A stretch of DNA of 48,760 nucleotides from Gammaproteobacteria bacterium (GTDB lineage: Bacteria; Pseudomonadota; Gammaproteobacteria; Nitrosococcales; Methylophagaceae), in assembly GCA_029210875.1 (NCBI GenBank), contig JARGFJ010000017.1, positions 1 through 48,760 on the forward strand, written 5' to 3'. A program made the position numbers and the translations under genes. The notes under the pieces were generated by a model. That model was not told the origin of the DNA. It saw only the letters and a program-made list of their open reading frames with translations, and searched no databases. How positions within the stretch are numbered: the first letter of the stretch is position 1; each line of letters opens with the position of its first letter. Positions 34,321 to 44,583 of this stretch are shown one piece after another.

Positions 34321-35088
34321 ATGACATTACATTATCACACTTTTGGACAGGGTCAGCCTGTAGTTATTTTACATGGCTTATTTGGATCATCAGATAATTG
34401 GCGAGGTATTGCCCAAAAATTAGCTAATAATGGTTTTCAGGTTGTCACTGTTGATTTAGCAAACCACGGTCGTTCACCGCATACAACGGAAGTTAGCTTC
34501 AAGTCTATGGCTGCAGATCTCGTACTATTAATTGACCGATTACAATTAACTAAAATTTATCTTATTGGTCATTCTGTTGGTGGTAAAGTCGCAATGGTCT
34601 TCAGTGAAGATTATTCTGAACGTATTGAAAAATTAGCAGTGATAGATATCGCGCCCAAAGCCTATTCAGATCAGCATTCCGACCTATTTGATGCCTTGAC
34701 CAGTTTAGATTTATCCAATTTTGCAAGCAGAAATGAAGTCAGTCATGCACTGGCATCAGCAATTCCAGATCTAGGTGTTCGCCAGTTCTTATTAATGAAT
34801 TTAGAGATTAAAGATCAGCAATTTAGATGGAAATTAAACCTCAATTCGCTCGCTGCCCACTATGATAATTTGTTGGTTTCGGTTTGTACCGATAGCGTGA
34901 TAACAATACCGACGTGTTTTATCCGTGGTGATCAATCAGATTATATTTTAGATAATGATGCTGAATTGATTAATGATATCTTTACTAATGCGGTCATAAT
35001 AACCATCAAAGGTGCAGGTCATTGGGTTCATGCCGATGCGCCTGAACTATTTTTAACTCATATAACAGAATTTTTTGATAATGATTAA
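34321..35088 (+). CDS. ybfF: Alpha/beta-hydrolase, YbfF-like esterase
   Basis: 255 residues. Oxyanion region VILHGLFGSSDNWRG, conserved VDLANHGRSPH, nucleophile elbow GHSVGGKVAM, acid in FIRGDQSDYI, catalytic His in GAGHWVHADAPE. The NWRG...NHGRS...GHSVGGK pattern is that of YbfF, an acyl-CoA/carboxyl esterase of unclear physiological substrate. Cytoplasmic. Its last eight bases overlap the next gene, so the two are coupled. Confidence 0.88.
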   Translation: MTLHYHTFGQGQPVVILHGLFGSSDNWRGIAQKLANNGFQVVTVDLANHGRSPHTTEVSFKSMAADLVLLIDRLQLTKIYLIGHSVGGKVAMVFSEDYSERIEKLAVIDIAPKAYSDQHSDLFDALTSLDLSNFASRNEVSHALASAIPDLGVRQFLLMNLEIKDQQFRWKLNLNSLAAHYDNLLVSVCTDSVITIPTCFIRGDQSDYILDNDAELINDIFTNAVIITIKGAGHWVHADAPELFLTHITEFFDND

Positions 35089-35428
35089 ACCTGATGTATT
35101 ACAACGTTTGATTGATTTTAGAAAAGAACGCGATTGGGAGCAATTTCATACGCCTAAGGATTTAGCTATTTCTTTATCGATTGAAGCGGCTGAATTACTA
35201 GAATGGTTTCAATGGCGAACTAATGATGAAATTAACGCACAACTTCAAACCGATAAACGTATAGCACTAGAAGATGAACTTGCTGATGTGGCAGTCTATT
35301 TGAGTTATCTTTGTCATGATCTTGGTATAGATTTGAATCAGGCAATAGCCAATAAAGTCGCTAAAAATGCTCAAAAATATCCGGTTGAAAAGGTCAAAGG
35401 TCGAGCAGACAAATATAATGAATACTAG
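35081..35428 (+). CDS. MazG-like nucleotide pyrophosphohydrolase
   Basis: 115 residues from ATG 35081. All-alpha NTP pyrophosphatase fold with the paired acidic motifs EAAELLEWFQW and EDELADVAVYL (ExxE followed by ExxD) that bind magnesium. Related to RS21-C6/iMazG enzymes that clean up abnormal dNTPs; the substrate is unknown. A TTG two codons earlier is possible but less likely. The stop codon TAG is formed at the junction with the short inverted-repeat element that follows. Confidence 0.87.
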   Translation: MIKPDVLQRLIDFRKERDWEQFHTPKDLAISLSIEAAELLEWFQWRTNDEINAQLQTDKRIALEDELADVAVYLSYLCHDLGIDLNQAIANKVAKNAQKYPVEKVKGRADKYNEY

Positions 35429-35511
35429 GGTCTGTTTATCTTTCATCGCCCACCTCTGCTGGAGACTGTTTTTGCGTCCAACAATGCGGCTATGAAAGAT
35501 AAACAGACCCT
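35427..35511. mobile_element. 85-base miniature inverted-repeat element
   Basis: Perfect 20-base inverted ends AGGGTCTGTTTATCTTTCAT and complement, around a 45-base non-coding centre. The left end supplies part of the stop codon of the MazG-like gene. The GGGTCTGTT-type end recalls IS5-group elements (IS427-like), suggesting a MITE mobilised in trans. The long hairpin may also terminate transcription. Confidence 0.78.
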
Positions 35512-35573
35512 CATATCTTCTGCTACGATATGCGAGTTGCAATGTACTTATTCTTTAAAGGTCTTACCGCTAT

Positions 35574-36431
35574 ATGAACTCAATTGTTTTTCTAATCCAA
35601 TGTCCTGATCAAAAAGGCCTTGTTGCAGGGATTACAGGCTTTTTTGCTGAACGTGATTTTAATATTTTGCACTGCCAACAATACACGGATGTGCAAGATG
35701 GTCAGTATTTTATGCGAATTAAGCTAGAAGATCATACTGGCATTGAACGTACAGTATTACAAACGCAATTTAGCGAGTTTGCAAAAACCTTAGGTCTTAC
35801 CTGGTCGGTACGTTATTCAGATCAACCTTATCGGGTTGCACTATTAGTTACCCGAGCATCACATTGTCCCTATGATTTATTGCTACGTGAATTAGAAGGT
35901 GAATTGAAATGTGATATTCCGGTCATCATTGGCAACCATAATGATCTTGAAACCATGGCCAAACAGTTTGATAAACCGTTTTATCACCTGCCTATTACCA
36001 AAGAAACCAAGGCTCAGCAAGAAGCTCAGATTAAGGCGCTTTTATCAGAATACAATATTGATTTGGTCGTAATGGCGCGTTATATGCAAATCCTGTCACA
36101 ACAGTTTGTTGAAGAATTCGCTGGCCGTGTTATCAATATTCATCATGGTTTTTTACCCGCATTCCAAGGTGCCAAACCCTATCATCAGGCCTATGATCGT
36201 GGTGTTAAGATCATTGGTGCAACCTCACATTATGCAACAGCGGATCTTGATGAAGGCCCGATTATTGAACAAGGCGTTGAACGGGTAATGCATGATAATA
36301 GCCCCGAAGATCTTGTGATGATTGGCAAAGATATCGAACGTTTGGTGCTTGCCCGAGCAGTCAAGGCGCATATAGAGCATCGTATTATTATTTCAGGGCG
36401 ACGTACCATTGTTTTTTCTGAAGGCGCATAA
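35574..36431 (+). CDS. purU: Formyltetrahydrofolate deformylase
   Basis: Hydrolyses 10-formyl-THF to formate and THF, balancing one-carbon pools and supplying formate to PurT. 285 residues: N-terminal ACT domain (FLIQCPDQKGLVAGITGFFA, about 5-24) and C-terminal formyltransferase-like domain with the Asn-His-Asp site: VINIHHGFLPAF and DLDEGPIIEQ. Matches family length. Lies just after the 85-base element; its own promoter was not identified. Confidence 0.97.
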   Translation: MNSIVFLIQCPDQKGLVAGITGFFAERDFNILHCQQYTDVQDGQYFMRIKLEDHTGIERTVLQTQFSEFAKTLGLTWSVRYSDQPYRVALLVTRASHCPYDLLLRELEGELKCDIPVIIGNHNDLETMAKQFDKPFYHLPITKETKAQQEAQIKALLSEYNIDLVVMARYMQILSQQFVEEFAGRVINIHHGFLPAFQGAKPYHQAYDRGVKIIGATSHYATADLDEGPIIEQGVERVMHDNSPEDLVMIGKDIERLVLARAVKAHIEHRIIISGRRTIVFSEGA

Positions 36432-36530
36432 GTTTAATTACTTATTATGAGTACGGTCATTTGCTTGACCTCGATAGTTATGCACTTCACACTGTATCGT
36501 CGAGCTAAATAGAGATAGTTAGGAAATGTT

Positions 36531-37394
36531 ATGAGTTTAGAAGCGGCAACACTGCCATTAGAGCTGCAACAGTTTGAGCAAATGTTACAACAGCAAATAG
36601 ATGCTGGCGATATCGATGTTCCAATGCTACCGGAAGTTGCAAATAGAGCACTTTTATTAGCTCAAAATCCGGATTCTGATGCCAGCGAAATGGCCAAGCT
36701 TATTCAAAGTGATCAATCCTTAGCCGGCCATGTCATGCGGATTGCTAATTCGGTAGCATACACGCCAATGTCTAACTTGGTTTCTCTCCAGCAAGCAATT
36801 GCCCGGCTTGGTATGCGCGTTATCAGTGAAATTGCGCTGACGGCAGCCATCGGTGCCAAACTATTCCATACACCGGGTTATGAACCGTATGTTGCTAGTG
36901 TTTGGAGACATGCACTTGCCACGTCATTATGGTCTAAAGAAATTGCTCGTCATTGCCGCAGTAATGTTGAAGTGGCATTTTTAGCTGGGTTATTGCATTC
37001 AATTGGTCGTCCAGCGATTCTGCAAGTGATATTGGATTTAGCCAAACAACAGCAGATTGAACTTACTCCAGATCTCGTTCATCAGCTAGAACAAAACTAT
37101 TGTCAGCAAATTACGGAACAGGTTGTTTTTAAATGGAAAATGCCGCAACTAGTCATAGATGCAATACGTTGGAATAGTGAAGATGATGACACCACTATAA
37201 CGGCTAAAGTCGCTGCGGTTGTCAGTACAAGTGCGGCTTTTTCTGTTTATATGCTTGGATCTGACAAGATCGATAAAGCCAGTTTATATACATTACCTGA
37301 ACTGACCATCTTGAATGTATATCAAGATGAAGTTGAGTCTTTGCTCAATAAAGTTGACGAGATTAAGCAAGGTTTAGAAGGACTTTCATCATGA
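36531..37394 (+). CDS. HDOD-domain protein
   Basis: 287 residues, mostly one HDOD domain (about 25-220), recognised from LPEVANRALLLAQNPDSDAS, LIQSDQSLAGHVMRIANS, SLQQAIARLGMRVISEIAL, and WRHALATSLWSKEIARH..AFLAGLLHSIGRP. HDOD domains are HD-like folds that usually lack hydrolase activity and act as signalling adaptors. No attached GGDEF, EAL or receiver domain. Its stop overlaps the next gene by four bases (ATGA), so the two are coupled. Confidence 0.88.
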   Translation: MSLEAATLPLELQQFEQMLQQQIDAGDIDVPMLPEVANRALLLAQNPDSDASEMAKLIQSDQSLAGHVMRIANSVAYTPMSNLVSLQQAIARLGMRVISEIALTAAIGAKLFHTPGYEPYVASVWRHALATSLWSKEIARHCRSNVEVAFLAGLLHSIGRPAILQVILDLAKQQQIELTPDLVHQLEQNYCQQITEQVVFKWKMPQLVIDAIRWNSEDDDTTITAKVAAVVSTSAAFSVYMLGSDKIDKASLYTLPELTILNVYQDEVESLLNKVDEIKQGLEGLSS

Positions 37395-38782
37395 CCATTG
37401 ATATGTTTGATTATGATGTTGTTGTTATTGGTAGTGGACCTGCTGGTCAAAAAGCTGCAATACAAGCAGCAAAATCAGGGCAACGTGTCGCTATTATTGA
37501 ACGTGATAGTTTGTTTGGAGGAGCCTGCGTACATCGTGGTACGATTCCATCAAAAACCTTGAGAGAGAATGCGCTTCGCGTTAATCATATGCGACAGAAT
37601 GCAGCCTTGGCTAATTTTCAGCTTGATGAAGACACTGAAATGGTCACATTGATTGACCGTTTGGACGAAGTGCTTAAATCTCATGATAGCTATATGCGTC
37701 AGCAAATTGATCGAAATAAGGTTGAGCGTATACATGGCCGTGCCAGTTTTGTAGATAATCACACCTTGGCCGTCACTATGGTGAGTGGGAAAGTGAATAC
37801 ACTTCGGGCTAATAACATCATTATCGCGACAGGATCATATCCACGCAAACCCGATAATATTCCAATTGATCATGAACATATCTTTGATAGCGACTCGATT
37901 TTGTCGATGCTCTATCTGCCCTCAAGTTTGACTGTATTAGGTGGCGGTGTAATTGCGAGTGAATATGCCTCAATATTTCAGGCTTTAGGGGTCAAAGTGA
38001 CCATGATTGATCGTTATCCAAATCCATTAGGTTTTCTTGATAAAGATATGACCGATACCTTTGTTAGTGCTTTTGAAGCAATGGGCGGCACTTGGCTAGG
38101 TAGCGAAGAGGTTGAGAATGTCTATTGGGATGGTGTTAGTCAGGTTATCACCGAGTGTAAAAGTGGCAAAGTAATCACCAGTCAAAAATTATTGTGTGCG
38201 GCGGGTCGTGTTGCCAATATTGATAATCTTGACTTGGATAAAGCTGGTTTGGCATTAAACGAGCGTGGTGTGATGCCGGTTGATGAGCAATTAACAACGC
38301 AAGTGCCCAATATTTTTGCGGCAGGGGATGTCATTGGACCACCATCCCTGGCATCAGCATCAATGGAACAAGGTCGTAGAGCGAGCTGTAATGCATTAGG
38401 GATCAAAACAGGGCAGTTTAGTCAGCTAATTCCAGCGGGTATCTATTCTATTCCTGAACTATCTTCAGTTGGCTTAACTGAAGATCAGGCAAGTCAACAA
38501 TATGGTGAGATCACTGTCGGAAGAGCGCGATTTTCTGAAGTAGCACGCGGTCTTATTTCTGGCAATACCGAAGGTATGCTTAAGATTATCGCAGATAAAG
38601 AGGGTAAGAAAATTCTTGGTGTCACGGTAGTGGGTGAGGGTGCGACAGAAGTTGTCCATGTCGGTCATATGGCGATGTTATGTGATGCTGATGTTGATAT
38701 CTTTGTTGAGAGTACCTTTAATTTTCCTACGCTTGCTGAAGCCTACCGTATTGCAGCCCTGGAAATTATGGCACAACGTTAA
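37391..38782 (+). CDS. sthA: Soluble pyridine nucleotide transhydrogenase-like flavoprotein
   Basis: 463 residues, group I pyridine nucleotide-disulfide oxidoreductase fold. FAD motif VVVIGSGPAGQKAA, NAD(P) motif LTVLGGGVIASEYASIF, second FAD motif AAGDVIGPPSLASAS, C-terminal interface TFNFPTLAEAYRIAA. The redox centre reads GGACVHRGTIPSKTL: one cysteine, the second replaced by Thr, exactly as in SthA (GGGCTHWGTIPSKAL), which rules out lipoamide dehydrogenase or mercuric reductase. Likely balances NADPH and NADH. Coupled to the HDOD gene. Confidence 0.88.
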   Translation: MTIDMFDYDVVVIGSGPAGQKAAIQAAKSGQRVAIIERDSLFGGACVHRGTIPSKTLRENALRVNHMRQNAALANFQLDEDTEMVTLIDRLDEVLKSHDSYMRQQIDRNKVERIHGRASFVDNHTLAVTMVSGKVNTLRANNIIIATGSYPRKPDNIPIDHEHIFDSDSILSMLYLPSSLTVLGGGVIASEYASIFQALGVKVTMIDRYPNPLGFLDKDMTDTFVSAFEAMGGTWLGSEEVENVYWDGVSQVITECKSGKVITSQKLLCAAGRVANIDNLDLDKAGLALNERGVMPVDEQLTTQVPNIFAAGDVIGPPSLASASMEQGRRASCNALGIKTGQFSQLIPAGIYSIPELSSVGLTEDQASQQYGEITVGRARFSEVARGLISGNTEGMLKIIADKEGKKILGVTVVGEGATEVVHVGHMAMLCDADVDIFVESTFNFPTLAEAYRIAALEIMAQR

Positions 38783-38800
38783 CAATATAAAGATGACGCG

Positions 38801-39559
38801 ATGAAAACGATTCTAATTACGGGTGCTACTTCGGGGTTTGGAGAAGCTATTGCACGACTTTTTGCAAAAAATGGCTGGCAGTTAATCCTGACAGGGCGAC
38901 GTCAACCACGTTTAGATAAGCTTCAAACCGAGTTGGGTGGATCTGAAAAACTACATACCTGCTGTTTTGATATTACTGACAGAAATGCAGTTAAAAGCGC
39001 GATTGATACCTTGCCAGCTCAGTTTAGTGATATTGATGTGTTAATCAATAATGCGGGCCTTGCACTTGGTTTAGAGCCTGCGGATCAAACTAATCTTGAT
39101 GATTGGGAAGCTATGGTTGATACCAATATCAAAGGTGTGATGTATTGCACTCGAACCGTGTTGCCGATAATGAAACAAAAGCAGCGTGGTTATATCATCA
39201 ATATTGGCTCTGTCGCGGGTAATTGGCCCTATCCTGGAGGCAATGTCTATTGTGGAACCAAAGCCTTTGTCAGGCAGTTTTCATTAGCGATTCGTGCTGA
39301 TTTATTAGGCTCTGGTATTCGAGTCAGCAATATTGAACCCGGGAATGCTGAAACCGAATTTTCGATGATACGGTTTAAAGATAATGAACAACGTGCTAAA
39401 AGTGTTTATAAAAATACCAAGGCGCTAACGGCACATGATATTGCTGATACTATTTGGTGGCTAGTTAATACACCGCAACACGTTAATATCACTACGATGG
39501 AAATAATGCCAACGGAACAAGCGAATGGTCCATTGGCGATATATCGCGATCAAGACTAA
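38801..39559 (+). CDS. Short-chain dehydrogenase/reductase, YdfG-like
   Basis: 252 residues, classical SDR. Cofactor loop TGATSGFG (about 7-14), NNAG, catalytic Ser in NIGSVAGNWPYPGG and YxxxK in YCGTKAF. The sequence around NVYCGTKAFVRQFSLAIRAD and ISN-type IEPG..ETEFS is that of YdfG/serine 3-dehydrogenase-like enzymes (3-hydroxy acids, malonic semialdehyde). The substrate cannot be set from sequence. It follows sthA by 18 bases and may share its transcript. Confidence 0.9.
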   Translation: MKTILITGATSGFGEAIARLFAKNGWQLILTGRRQPRLDKLQTELGGSEKLHTCCFDITDRNAVKSAIDTLPAQFSDIDVLINNAGLALGLEPADQTNLDDWEAMVDTNIKGVMYCTRTVLPIMKQKQRGYIINIGSVAGNWPYPGGNVYCGTKAFVRQFSLAIRADLLGSGIRVSNIEPGNAETEFSMIRFKDNEQRAKSVYKNTKALTAHDIADTIWWLVNTPQHVNITTMEIMPTEQANGPLAIYRDQD

Positions 39560-39574
39560 TTTTTTTAACCCTTT

Positions 39575-39913
39575 TTAGTCAAACATCCAGGCACCTGGGT
39601 TAGGATGTGCCTGCTGATTATCTAAGTATTTCATACCTTTAACACAGCGAATAATAATCCAGAACGCGGTAAATAAAAGGATGAAATAACCAATTAGAAT
39701 GATAGTGAGTAGCATACCCAATAAAACATAGGCTAGCCCAAACCAGAATGTGCGAATTTGAAACTGATAATGGCTTTGTAGCCATTCCGGAGCATCATCT
39801 TTATTCACATAGGCCATAACTACACCGATAATGCCTAAAAATGGTACTAAGATATTCACCAGAAATAAGATATAAACTAAACGACAGCTTGTTATTGCAC
39901 TTGAGTTATCCAA
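39575..39913 (-). CDS. Small membrane protein, DUF4870-like
   Basis: 112 residues with about three membrane segments (LVYILFLVNILVPFLGIIGVV, FWFGLAYVLLGMLLTIILIG, FILLFTAFWIII). Typical family pieces: YVNKDDAPEWLQSHYQFQIRTFW in the first loop and RCVKGMKYL..HPNPGAWMFD at the end. Function unknown. Last gene on the minus strand after the metal permease (25 bases away), so possibly cotranscribed with it. Confidence 0.75.
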   Translation of the reverse strand: MDNSSAITSCRLVYILFLVNILVPFLGIIGVVMAYVNKDDAPEWLQSHYQFQIRTFWFGLAYVLLGMLLTIILIGYFILLFTAFWIIIRCVKGMKYLDNQQAHPNPGAWMFD

Positions 39914-39938
39914 CGTTATGGTCCTTATAAAATAAAAA

Positions 39939-40718
39939 TTACCTGAGCCATTTTGCCATAAATTTCCTGCTTGTTACGTGATGAATCAAAAATCCACTCA
40001 GCAGTAATGTCCATACAATAATCGCGCCTGTAGGCAAATCAAAGAGTAGTGAAGCAACCAAGCCAGCTAGATAGCCGGTTAAACCGATACTATAAGCAAC
40101 AAATAACCTAGTGTTGCTATTCTGTATTTTGCGCGTCGCCAGTGCCGGTAAAATTAAACTGGCAAAGACCAGATAGATGCCGACTAATTGTACGGAAGCC
40201 GTTACAGCCAATGAGAACAGCAGATAAAACAACATAGGATGCTGTGCGCGTTTGATAATGAACCAAATCAGTAATAGCGGAATATAAAGCGTCAATACAG
40301 CTAATAATTGTTCGCTATTGACCCATAAAATCTGGCCAACCAGTAAATCATGCAGTAACTCGTCACTATTCGGCGCATAACTGGCTAATAATAAACCAGC
40401 ACTTGCAGCCAAAACAAAAAGCAAACCAATTAATGCTTCTAAAATAGCGCCATGATTTTTTTCTAACCAATGAATAAAAGCAGCACCGGCAACTGCACTT
40501 AATCCTGCAAACAGTTGTATTTGCCAGGAATGTAATTCACCACCGAACACAGTGGCAGCAATTACCCCCAAAGCAGCAATTTGAGCAATGGCAATATCAA
40601 TAAAGATAATGCCACGCTTAAGTACTTCTTGCCCTAACGGTACATGTGTGGATAACACAAGTGTACCTGCCAGAAAGGCAGGCACAACAAGCATTACATC
40701 AAAATCAGCTCCGATCAT
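39939..40718 (-). CDS. Metal ABC transporter permease, ZnuB-like
   Basis: 259 residues, seven or eight membrane helices. ABC-3 family features: PLGQEVLKRGIIFIDIAIAQ near the start (the usual PLG..V..RG..F..DA..H pattern), LEALIGLLFVLAASAG, and the late VGIYLVFASLILPALAT segment. Partner of the binding protein upstream, overlapping its stop by four bases. The expected ATPase gene is not on either side; either an ATPase is encoded elsewhere or the system is incomplete. Confidence 0.87.
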   Translation of the reverse strand: MIGADFDVMLVVPAFLAGTLVLSTHVPLGQEVLKRGIIFIDIAIAQIAALGVIAATVFGGELHSWQIQLFAGLSAVAGAAFIHWLEKNHGAILEALIGLLFVLAASAGLLLASYAPNSDELLHDLLVGQILWVNSEQLLAVLTLYIPLLLIWFIIKRAQHPMLFYLLFSLAVTASVQLVGIYLVFASLILPALATRKIQNSNTRLFVAYSIGLTGYLAGLVASLLFDLPTGAIIVWTLLLSGFLIHHVTSRKFMAKWLR

Positions 40719-41614
40719 TGCTTAGCGGCATCCAGCAAACGCTGAATAGTGTTATCAAACAAGCTGAACAAATCCTTGCTTTGCTCATTACCACCAATGG
40801 TAAAAGGTAACGTAACAGATGTGATGGCTGTTTTATCGACCAGCCAATCACTTGCTTTACTTGATTGATAAGCCGCATGAATCACCATTTTTGCTGGCGT
40901 AGTTTTGAGTTGATTTAGGGTGTTATTTAAATCAGATACCGTTGGCGGCACGCCTGGTTTCGATTCGAGTACAGTCACTTTATTTAAACCTAACCAATCA
41001 AATAGATAGCCCCAACTATTGTGTTGGACAACAACATTTACCCCTTTAAGTGGTGCTGCTTGTTGTTGCCAGTTATCAATAGCGGCTTGCCAGCGCTGAT
41101 TAAAATCATCAAAACGTTGTTGATAGAAGACGGCATTAACCCTATCAATTTCTTGCATGCGTTGAGACAATGCCTGTGCAACTTTCACTATATTTAATGG
41201 ACTGGTTTGAATATGTGGGTTACCAGCCGCATGAATATGACCTTGGCTACGATCAAGTGATGTTGGAATATCGATCAATGTGACATAGTTGCTCACCATA
41301 AAATAACCAGAAGCACCAGTTTGAATTACTGAATTACCGGCTTTAGCTTGTAATAGTGGCAACCATCCAGATTCCAGTTCTGCTCCAGTACAAACCAATA
41401 AATCAGCACGTCTGGCTTTAGCAATGAGACTAGGACGGGCTTGAATATAATGTGGATCTTGCAGACCTGTAGTGGCAGAAAAAACACTGACTTTATCACC
41501 TCCCAATTCTTCGCTTAATGAAGCCCATTCAGGTTCACAGGCAAAAATAGTCAGATCAGCCTGCACCGCAGAGCTGAATACACTTAAAAATACTATTATG
41601 TATAAAAATTTCAT
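40715..41614 (-). CDS. Periplasmic metal-binding protein, ZnuA-like
   Basis: 299 residues. Signal peptide MKFLYIIVFLSVFSSAVQA; cluster A-I fold. Candidate zinc ligands: His in QDPHYIQ, His in AAGNPHIQTS, His in VVQHNSWGY and a late acidic position; the short histidine patch SQGHIHAAGNPH stands in for the longer His-rich loop of classical ZnuA. Zinc (or manganese) capture is inferred from family. Twelve bases after the outer-membrane protein gene. Confidence 0.87.
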   Translation of the reverse strand: MKFLYIIVFLSVFSSAVQADLTIFACEPEWASLSEELGGDKVSVFSATTGLQDPHYIQARPSLIAKARRADLLVCTGAELESGWLPLLQAKAGNSVIQTGASGYFMVSNYVTLIDIPTSLDRSQGHIHAAGNPHIQTSPLNIVKVAQALSQRMQEIDRVNAVFYQQRFDDFNQRWQAAIDNWQQQAAPLKGVNVVVQHNSWGYLFDWLGLNKVTVLESKPGVPPTVSDLNNTLNQLKTTPAKMVIHAAYQSSKASDWLVDKTAITSVTLPFTIGGNEQSKDLFSLFDNTIQRLLDAAKQ

Positions 41615-41626
41615 TTTGTTCGTCCT

Positions 41627-42991
41627 TTAAAAGCTATGAGCACCATGGGCACCGATACTAACGGTATATTGTAAGAACAATTGCGTGTCATCGTTGCGCG
41701 AAGATTTATCACGATTGACCTGAGCGCGAACACGGCTGAATTCGCTTGGTAGCCACTCCAACATTAAACTGTAACGTTGTGGATGGAAGCCTGAGAAATC
41801 CAGATCGGCATCAGTCAGTAATTCATTATCGGAAGCGCGCAATTTACTGCCTAACCAGTCATAACGTGCACCAGTACGCCAGCGAGGCGCAAATTGATAA
41901 ATACCTTCAATAAAGCCACCGTATTGTTTAGCATCGTATTGTGCTAATTCAGCACTATTATTGAGTTGACCATCTTCATTGAGATAAAAATATTCTCCTA
42001 ATAAGGTGATATTTTTTTGTTTGAAATTACCATTAGGTGCCCATTTATAAATCAAAGACACATTACTGATATCCGTGTCACCGTTGAAAAGCACAGGATC
42101 AGCGACAGCATCACCGCCGTGATTATGACCACCAGCATACTCGCGATCTTTTGGACTAGATTGCCAATGTGACGCACTGGCTTGCCAACTATGATTAGTG
42201 CCTATATCGCCACCTGTCCGCGCATAGATTAACCAGTCACCAATGCCACTGTTGGTGCCAGCACCTGGATGCTGATCACCACTACCAACCGTACCTCCTA
42301 ATTCGATCATCTGATCAGTCGGTAATAAATACGAAAATTTAACACCATCTGTGGTCAGTTGATTGCCAAATAGCCCACGATAAATCAGTGGTGCATCGGC
42401 AAAGTTCCATGCATGGATGTGTTTTTCATTCAGGTAGCCCATTGGTGAATAAAAGCGACCCGCTCGAACTGTGATGCCATTGCCTAGGCCCAAGGTTTGT
42501 ATAAAGGCTTCTTCAATGCCCACTTCTGTCGTGCCAGCATCATCATGCAAGGCAATGGTTGATTGACCAAAGAATAGTTGATCTATACTTGCACTCACAG
42601 TGATCTCACTTTCACCTAATGACAACCCTTCTGGCGCCAAACCACCTTCGTCCTGAAGTGCAAAACCACTCAGTTCATAGTTGTCTGGCGAGTCACTATA
42701 GTCACTGAACTGACCATTCAATACCATACTAATTGCTGGGTTGAAGCTGTTATTGTTACGTGTTGTCGCTGTTGATGTCGATGTTGCTTTAACACTAGCT
42801 ACCTCAGTTTTAACGGCATTCGTTGTGACTTCAGTTTGAGCGAGACGTTGTTCTAATTGCTCAATTCTTTGCTCATAGTCAGCTCTCATTTGTAAAAACT
42901 CGGCTTTTAGATCGCTGATTTGATCAGCATGTGCAGATATAGACGTGCCTAAGCTTGCTGCGATAAGCAGCGCTAATTTTAATGGTTTCAT
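41627..42991 (-). CDS. Porin-like outer membrane protein with N-terminal coiled coil
   Basis: 454 residues. Signal peptide (KPLKLALLIAASLGTSISAHA), a short coiled coil (LKAEFLQMRADYEQRIEQLE), a Thr/Ser-rich linker, then a barrel with alternating aromatic strands (GITVRAGRFYSPMGYLNEKH, NITLLGEYFYLNEDG, TQLFLQYTVSIG). Histidine/glycine patches (GGHNHGGD, GAHGAHSF) fit a metal-related role. It sits first or second in the metal uptake operon and may pass zinc across the outer membrane. No TonB box or plug domain is visible, so it is not a TonB receptor. Function is inferred from neighbours. Confidence 0.8.
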   Translation of the reverse strand: MKPLKLALLIAASLGTSISAHADQISDLKAEFLQMRADYEQRIEQLEQRLAQTEVTTNAVKTEVASVKATSTSTATTRNNNSFNPAISMVLNGQFSDYSDSPDNYELSGFALQDEGGLAPEGLSLGESEITVSASIDQLFFGQSTIALHDDAGTTEVGIEEAFIQTLGLGNGITVRAGRFYSPMGYLNEKHIHAWNFADAPLIYRGLFGNQLTTDGVKFSYLLPTDQMIELGGTVGSGDQHPGAGTNSGIGDWLIYARTGGDIGTNHSWQASASHWQSSPKDREYAGGHNHGGDAVADPVLFNGDTDISNVSLIYKWAPNGNFKQKNITLLGEYFYLNEDGQLNNSAELAQYDAKQYGGFIEGIYQFAPRWRTGARYDWLGSKLRASDNELLTDADLDFSGFHPQRYSLMLEWLPSEFSRVRAQVNRDKSSRNDDTQLFLQYTVSIGAHGAHSF

Positions 42992-43068
42992 TGTGTTTCC
43001 TCATAGCATACAGATAGGAAAAGAATGTCAATAAGACGGATCTTTCCTGTTACGTTTTTGTTAGGGGG

Positions 43069-43359
43069 CTATGCGTATTGAGGTGGAGCACGGATAGGAT
43101 GATTCGACTCGATATAAGTTTGTAACAACAGTGTTGTTACAACAACGTCGATCAATACGATCGAGATTGAGTGAAACAATTCGGGAACTGTAGTGAGACT
43201 AGCAGTAGGAGTATGACTTACTGCCTCATATTTAGAACATTCCTGAGTAGCTTGATGAAATGGATGTGAGGTATCATGCCAAACAGCAAACGCCTGCATT
43301 AACAGCAAAATAGCTGTTAAGGCATATAGTAAGCGATGTGAAGGCATGGATTTTATCAT
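43069..43359 (-). CDS. Small His-containing membrane protein (96 aa)
   Basis: Starts MIKSMPSHRLLYALTAILLL; one N-terminal hydrophobic segment, a histidine/cysteine-containing middle (WHDTSHPFHQATQECSKYE), and a second hydrophobic stretch (SISIVLIDVVVTTLLLQTYI). The layout recalls the short DUF2946-like proteins encoded next to metal transport genes. It lies 77 bases upstream of the outer-membrane protein on the same strand. Possibly metal-responsive; function unknown. Confidence 0.55.
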   Translation of the reverse strand: MIKSMPSHRLLYALTAILLLMQAFAVWHDTSHPFHQATQECSKYEAVSHTPTASLTTVPELFHSISIVLIDVVVTTLLLQTYIESNHPIRAPPQYA

Positions 43360-43437
43360 TGGAGAGCACAGTGCTGTTTGTAATGCGATGAGATTCTACA
43401 CACAAAGATCTGATTGATAAATGAAATCCATTTGCAA

Positions 43438-44577
<1,140 letters not shown>

Positions 44578-44583
44578 TTAGTG

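Noticed and set aside
37391-38782. Dihydrolipoamide dehydrogenase or mercuric reductase
   Set aside because: The redox motif has a single cysteine (CVHRGT), which fits SthA and not a disulfide reductase.
41627-42991. TonB-dependent receptor
   Set aside because: No plug domain or TonB box; the N terminus is a coiled coil and the length (454) is too short.
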